The notes under the pieces are model-generated. The model had not been told where the DNA came from. It saw nothing but the letters and a program-made list of their open reading frames with translations, and made no database searches. Both the position numbers and the translations under genes were made by a program. DNA of 9,997 nt from JAGOUU01 sp964387745 (GTDB lineage Bacteria > Pseudomonadota > Gammaproteobacteria > JAGOUU01). Positions 5,988-9,997 of the stretch are shown piece by piece. Position 1 is the first letter of the stretch, and each line of letters starts with the position of its first letter. The stretch is from positions 1-9,997 of the forward strand of contig CAYLXL010000056.1 in NCBI GenBank assembly GCA_964387745.1, written 5' to 3'.

Positions 5988-7706
5988 CTACTGCATCCTC
6001 TTTATATAATACCTATACCCATCAGGATTAGCACTTTTATCTTCAGGTGAAATTAATTTACCTGCCGTATTTAATTTTTTTGTTTTACCATCAGGCTCTT
6101 GTGATTCAACAAATGGCACGCAACCAACGTTAGTTGCAACTGCACCATCTGAGGCTATCCTAGGAAATAAATAACATTGTTTGGTAGTATCCGAATATAA
6201 GACATATAAACAATTAGTATCTTTATCACATTCACTATAACATCCTTCTAAAGATACATTTGCTAACTGGTTCAAAGCACGCTTCTGTGCTTTAGACTGC
6301 TCAGTAGCTTGTCCACCTGCTGCTGTAACTTTAACAAATGGACTGATATGGTTACAAAAACTACCGTCTGATAAAGCACTATCTCTAGCATAAGCACCAT
6401 TTGCAGTTTTACTTACAGATCCAGTTACTTGATCAAAGATTGGCGGGAAAACAGCTTGATAAATAATTTTAGGTTTTAATGCTTTTACCGCGCTCGGACC
6501 GCCCTCTGTGGCGCATACATTGTTTGGTTGTAACGTATATTGATCAAACGTCAGAGCTACTACGGAACCTTTCGAAAAGTCTCCAGCCGGACTAGCATAA
6601 CATTTACCCGCTGTAGAGCCCTGCGCAGGTGTAAAAGCATAACATCTTACTTTATCAGCCCCAAGAGGAGTCGGTAAAGCCGCTTTAGTTTTACAAAAAT
6701 ATTGAGTATTCGGATTAGCTGGGGCTACAGTTAATGGAACGAAATCCTTAGTATGTAATGAGAATTGTACGGAGCTTTTCATTTGTTCAGCAGTCATATC
6801 TGTAGTTGGCGTGCTATCGAGTAACCTGATATCAAAGCTTTCTACAAATGGTCTTGCTAAAGCAGCCTTAACTTCTTCACCACCCTCAATTGCACATAAT
6901 AACTGATCATAAGTAGGAGCTGTATCAGCAGTCCACGAAGTTGTAACATCAGCGCCAGCTGTTATGTTACCTTTACTAAAATCTTTTATATAACATTTAC
7001 CCATACCAACAGCAGAAGGAATATAGGCAAAGCAACGTACTATCTTGTCATTACCTACAGGTAAAGCTGCAAAAGTTGCATTTCCACTTACAGTTTGAGT
7101 TTTACAAAACACTCCACCTTGCGCTGAGTTTATTTTACCTAGCTCAAGAATAGGGTTTGCAGCTGCGTAAGTGACTGATTTAGATACAGGTGCAGCAGTG
7201 GGTACATTTTTAATAGGCATTGGGTTAAATAAAGTAACAATTAAATCGTCTGGATCATATTCAAGTTGCTTATTTTGATCATGTCCCAAATAACGGAAAA
7301 CCTGGAATACTGTACTATCAAAGTAAAGTGGGAAAGGGCTAATCAAATCACAATCATAATTTTTTTCTGGCTCATACTTTTCAACAACTCCTTTTAGAAT
7401 ACACTCACCCGTAGTACTAGTTCTAGAACCGGTTACATAATTAGTAATCTTAAATGCCATACCCGCACACGAACCCGCTGTTGCCTCTTCTTTGTCAGCA
7501 CATTTTTTTGCACACCCATCTAAAGATTCAGTAGTTATCTCACCATAACGTCCAACCCAACATGAATTAGACTCTAGATTAAAATATTCATAATTATCTG
7601 GGATCATTTTATCTGTTTTTGATGCAGGGACATTAGCAGCAAAAATTGACTGGTTTATTAATATAAAAACTACTGTTATCAATATTTTTTCTATAGAGTT
7701 TTTCAT
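5988..7706 (-). CDS. Secreted cysteine-rich protein with PAN/apple-like ends and two FCKT modules
   Basis: The 572-residue protein begins with a signal peptide (1-23/24, cut near IFA-AN), so it is exported. Residues ~40-140 form a six-Cys module (Cys49, 65, 69, 80, 102, 119). Two related four-Cys modules follow: A with Cys201, 225, 238, 271 and B with Cys338, 355, 369, 398. Both show FCKT, VRC(F/Y)A, GKCY, DFSKG and a final C..EGG. The C-terminal part (~415-572) has Cys451, 489, 493, 499, 511 and 529; its CYSECDKDTNCLYVLYS to QCYLF stretch resembles PAN/apple domains, which bind proteins or glycans. The protein ends in LISPEDKSANPDGYRYYIKR. A strong AAAGGG ribosome site lies in the 12 bases after the upstream paralogue's stop, so the two are one operon and probably translationally coupled. 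Function unknown; surface adhesion is a guess. Confidence 0.85.
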   Translation of the reverse strand: MKNSIEKILITVVFILINQSIFAANVPASKTDKMIPDNYEYFNLESNSCWVGRYGEITTESLDGCAKKCADKEEATAGSCAGMAFKITNYVTGSRTSTTGECILKGVVEKYEPEKNYDCDLISPFPLYFDSTVFQVFRYLGHDQNKQLEYDPDDLIVTLFNPMPIKNVPTAAPVSKSVTYAAANPILELGKINSAQGGVFCKTQTVSGNATFAALPVGNDKIVRCFAYIPSAVGMGKCYIKDFSKGNITAGADVTTSWTADTAPTYDQLLCAIEGGEEVKAALARPFVESFDIRLLDSTPTTDMTAEQMKSSVQFSLHTKDFVPLTVAPANPNTQYFCKTKAALPTPLGADKVRCYAFTPAQGSTAGKCYASPAGDFSKGSVVALTFDQYTLQPNNVCATEGGPSAVKALKPKIIYQAVFPPIFDQVTGSVSKTANGAYARDSALSDGSFCNHISPFVKVTAAGGQATEQSKAQKRALNQLANVSLEGCYSECDKDTNCLYVLYSDTTKQCYLFPRIASDGAVATNVGCVPFVESQEPDGKTKKLNTAGKLISPEDKSANPDGYRYYIKRMQ

Positions 7707-7718
7707 ATAGGCCCTTTA
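7707..7718 (-). promoter_or_regulatory. Strong ribosome binding site between the paralogous secreted-protein genes
   Basis: The 12 bases between the stop of the upstream gene and the ATG of the downstream gene contain AAAGGG, about six bases before the ATG. There is no room for a promoter, so this supports an operon. The same gene pair's first member lacks such a site, which may make its translation weaker than that of the second. Confidence 0.65.
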
Positions 7719-9957
7719 TTACTGTTTCTTATCTCTTTTGATGTAATATTTATACCCTTCAGGGTTTTGCTTCTGGTCATTAGGTGAAATCAATTTGTTT
7801 TGAGTATTTCTCTTAGTTATAACTCCACTTGGTGTTTTACTTAAAACAAAAGGTGAACAACCAGCATTAGTCAAAGATGCTCCATCATCAGCTACTTTTT
7901 TAAACATATAACATTTCATACTTCTTTCTGAATATAACACATAAGTACACTCAGTCTCCTGATCACAAGCTGCAAAACAGTCACTAATTAATAAATCTTG
8001 TGGATGATCATTAACTCTATCAGCTGCAGTAGTTTTTTTCAAAAACTTCATCGATCTCTTTTTGGCTTTGGTTATATTGTAGAATACGCTATTTGGATTC
8101 AGATCAGCTCGTAAATAGGGGCTAGTGGCATTACAAAAACTTCCATCTGGATAATTAGGATCGCGCTCATATCTCGTGCCTGCCGCGCCTAACACTGCCC
8201 GACCTGTGACTAAATCAAACTTAGGTGGGAATACCAATTCATAATTGTAAGCTGGCACAACTGGTTGGGTCACTGTACTAGGCGTAGTAACCGGCTCTAC
8301 TGTAGGTGCAGGCGTTGGTGCAGGCACTACTGTCGGCGTAGAAACTGAGGCCGGCATAGTGGTTATCGCCATAACTTCAGGTACAACAGTTGTAGTGCTT
8401 ACGGTAACTGGTGTAACTGTAGGCACAGCTGGCATTGTAGTTGTCGTCGCAACTTCAGGCACAACTTTTGTTGTAGTCGCCACCTGTGTTACTGTCGGCG
8501 TAGTAGTCGTAACTGTAGGCGTAACTGTTGTTGTACTAGCAGCTACAGGTGCTGCTGTCGTTGTAGTAGTTGCTACAGCTGTTACTACTGGTGTAGTTGT
8601 CGTTGTGGTCGCCGCAGTTGTTGTAGCTTTAGGCGTAACTGTTGTTGTAGTGGTCGTAGCTGGCATTACTGCAGGTGCAGATGTAGTTGTCGTTGTGATC
8701 GCAGTAGTTGTTGTAGCATTAGGTGTAGCTGTCGTTGTAGTGGTAGCCACTGGCGTCAGAGTCGGTGTAATTGTCGTTGTGGTCGCGGTAGTTGTTGTAN
8801 NNNNNNNNNNNNNNNNNNNNNNNNNNNNNNNNNNNNNNNNNNNNNNNNNNNNNNNNNNNNNNNNNNNNNNNNNNNNNNNNNNNNNNNNNNNNNNNNNNNG
8901 TCGTTGTGGTCGCGGTAGTTGTTGTAGCTTTAGGCGTAACTGTTGTTGTAGTGGCAGCTATAGGCGTTGTTCCAGCCACGGCAACGCTACCTAAAGCAGC
9001 TCTTACCGTACTTCCACCTTCAATAGAACATAGTAATTGATCTACTGTGGCAGCTTTGTGCTCAGTCCAAGAAGTAGTAACATCTCCTCCTGCGCTTAAC
9101 TTACCTTTACTAAAATCTTTCACATAACATTTACCGATTTGATTGGCTGCAGCAGGTGATACATAAGCAAAACATCTTACAATAGTCTTATTACCAGCCA
9201 CTAGAAGAGGAAATTCCGTAGTTGCAGTTTCAGTTTCAGTTTTACAAAAAATACCACCTTCACCTGAAGTAATCTTACCTAATTCAACCTGATTAGGATT
9301 ACCTTCGCTGTAGATTAATAGTTTTTCTTTAGGAGCATCTACAGGGGTTTTTATAATTGAGTCTACACTAGTAACTGTTGCAGTTGCTGGCGTAACAACA
9401 AGAACTCTTGGGTAAGGAAGCAATGAAAAATAACTAGGGCTAAAATCATCTATGGCGTATTGCTTTTCTAAGTTTTGATTATGCTGTTGATATACGAATA
9501 AATTAAAAACAGTACTTTCAAATGTTGCAGGTCTAGGATCTGCCGCATCACACTCATACAATACATCTGCTGTACCAAAAATTGTATAGGATAACGCGCT
9601 TTTTAAAATACAGTCTCCTCTAGTTGCACTAGGTGAACCTGCTTCATAAGTGTTAATTTTAAATGCTATACCTGCACACGACTTCTCAAGTTTTTCTGCA
9701 GCTATACATAGATTGGCACAAGCTTCAAAACTCTCATTAAATCTCACCTCATCGAACCTGCCCAACCAGCAAGCTGGTGATTCAATGTTAAAATACCTAT
9801 ATCCAAGCGGAATCGCTTTATTTGTACTATTAGCAACCAAAGGCTCACCAAAAGCTTGAGAGTTAATAAAAAATAAAATCAATGTAAAATAAATTTTATT
9901 CTTTATTTTAGCTCTTATCCCAATATTAATCATATAATTAATCATATAATTTATCAT
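7719..9957 (-). CDS. Secreted PAN/apple-like protein with Thr-rich mucin-like tract (interrupted by assembly gap)
   Basis: I read this as one gene. The N-terminal part has a signal peptide (M9 onward, cleavage near AFG-EP at 37/38), a six-Cys module (Cys63, 80, 84, 94, 116, 136) and one FCKT module (Cys238, 262, 277, 310), then enters a Thr-rich tract at ~332. After the 100-N gap the tract continues in the frame that runs to 7719, ending in a PAN/apple-like module whose Cys spacing (4, 6, 12, 18) is identical to that of the downstream paralogue. The two frames join only if the true gap is a multiple of three; the N count is a placeholder. At least 711 codons are visible. The 343-codon piece beginning at a GTG (8750) is therefore not a separate gene. 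The Thr tract sits where the paralogue has its second FCKT module. Three in-frame ATGs (9957, 9945, 9933) are possible starts, none with a clear ribosome site. Confidence 0.8.
8253..8964 (-). repeat. Thr-rich coding repeat tract, units of about 28-30 codons
   Basis: On the minus strand this encodes runs of four to six Thr broken by VTPKA, ATPNA, SAPAVMPA and TPVVTAVA-type spacers. Best-matched units start ATTTTTATPNATTTT and ATTTTTVTPKATTTA and are about 28-30 residues; toward the C-terminal side the pattern loosens to TTTVVPEV and PAPTPAPT. A 27-base block is identical on both sides of the gap (8773-8799 and 8900-8926). Thr codons are mixed (ACA, ACT, ACC, ACG), so the composition is kept at protein level. 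Such tracts act as extended stalks and, where glycosylation exists, as O-glycan carriers. Confidence 0.85.
8800..8899. other. Assembly gap of exactly 100 N
   Basis: A round 100 N is a customary placeholder for a gap of unknown size. It falls inside the Thr-rich repeat with identical sequence at both edges, the expected site of repeat collapse. Frame arithmetic across it (codon phase at 8901 versus 8799) requires a true length divisible by three for the gene to be intact. Confidence 0.97.
9922..9957 (-). repeat. 12-base tandem repeat giving three consecutive in-frame ATG codons
   Basis: ATGATAAATTAT, ATGATTAATTAT and ATGATTAATATT follow one another, encoding MINY-MINY-MINI. Each copy supplies a start codon, and gain or loss of a copy keeps the frame. 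The signal peptide is complete from the third ATG (9933), so the first two copies may be untranslated or an optional extension. Confidence 0.7.
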
Positions 9958-9968
9958 CTATTATTTAA

Positions 9969-9989
9969 ATTATCTAAGAAGATCTTCTT
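9969..9989 (-). promoter_or_regulatory. Putative -10 box with adjacent 14-base palindrome
   Basis: AAGAAGATCTTCTT (9976-9989) is a perfect palindrome. Immediately downstream on the minus strand is GATAAT (9974 down to 9969), a 5/6 match to a -10 box, about 11 bases before the first ATG at 9957. No -35 is evident before the window edge. A palindrome in this position could be an operator of the secreted-protein operon. Confidence 0.35.
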
Positions 9990-9997
9990 CCAAAAAT

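Noticed and set aside
8719..8750. Separate gene starting with GTG at 8750
   Set aside because: The same Thr-rich frame continues upstream of 8750 to the gap edge, there is no ribosome site, and the product would lack a signal peptide. It is the 3' part of the interrupted gene.
8359..8994. Val-rich open frame on the plus strand opposite the Thr tract
   Set aside because: It is the complement of the Thr codon runs (ACN read as NGT gives Val). It runs through the N gap and has no domain; a shadow of the real gene.
9650..9859. Plus-strand ORF opposite the secreted-protein N-terminus
   Set aside because: It is antisense to a cysteine-patterned coding region with a paralogue; no homology signs of its own.

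Overview
The window comes from an AT-rich bacterium. The YdiI-type thioesterase, the periplasmic VanX-like dipeptidase and the low GC would suit a host-associated gammaproteobacterium (for example Legionellales-like). This is inference from gene flavour; no rRNA or other marker gene is present to fix it.

Layout. 1-465 is a gene-poor leader with three small inverted repeats. 466-1833 (+) holds a hotdog thioesterase and a GNAT acetyltransferase, 45 bp apart and probably co-transcribed. The acetyltransferase ends in an 11-bp tail-to-tail overlap with a secreted D-Ala-D-Ala dipeptidase (1823-2422, -). Upstream of the dipeptidase, on the same strand, is a decayed YafQ-type mRNA-interferase toxin (2442-2699) with no antitoxin. 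Next is a 300-bp array of eight copies of TGTTAAATNTT arranged as four pairs, which runs into the start codon of a Fic-family AMPylator with a C-terminal winged-helix-like region (2995-4149, +). A short ORF whose first ~29 codons resemble a phage terminase small subunit follows (4206-4442). The toxin remnant, Fic gene and phage-like fragment look like a small accessory island between housekeeping-type genes.

4594-5757 (+) encodes an FAD/NAD(P)-binding oxidoreductase of unknown substrate. Between it and the convergent downstream gene lies a compact palindromic element (5808-5969) with a near-perfect 20-bp terminal inverted repeat and two internal hairpins, resembling a MITE or REP-type insertion.

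5988-9957 (-) is a two-gene operon of paralogous secreted, cysteine-rich proteins. Both have a signal peptide, an N-terminal six-Cys PAN/apple-like module, one or two copies of a four-Cys module that I do not recognise (FCKT...VRC.A...GKCY...DFSKG...C..EGG), and a C-terminal PAN/apple-like module with identical Cys spacing. In the upstream gene a long Thr-rich, mucin-like repeat tract occupies the place where the downstream gene has its second four-Cys module. A 100-N assembly gap falls inside that tract. The two sides are in frame only if the real gap is a multiple of three, so the apparent break is most likely an assembly artefact.

The two parts most worth a second look are the paired operator-like array tied to the Fic/winged-helix gene and the Thr-rich/PAN-like secreted protein pair.
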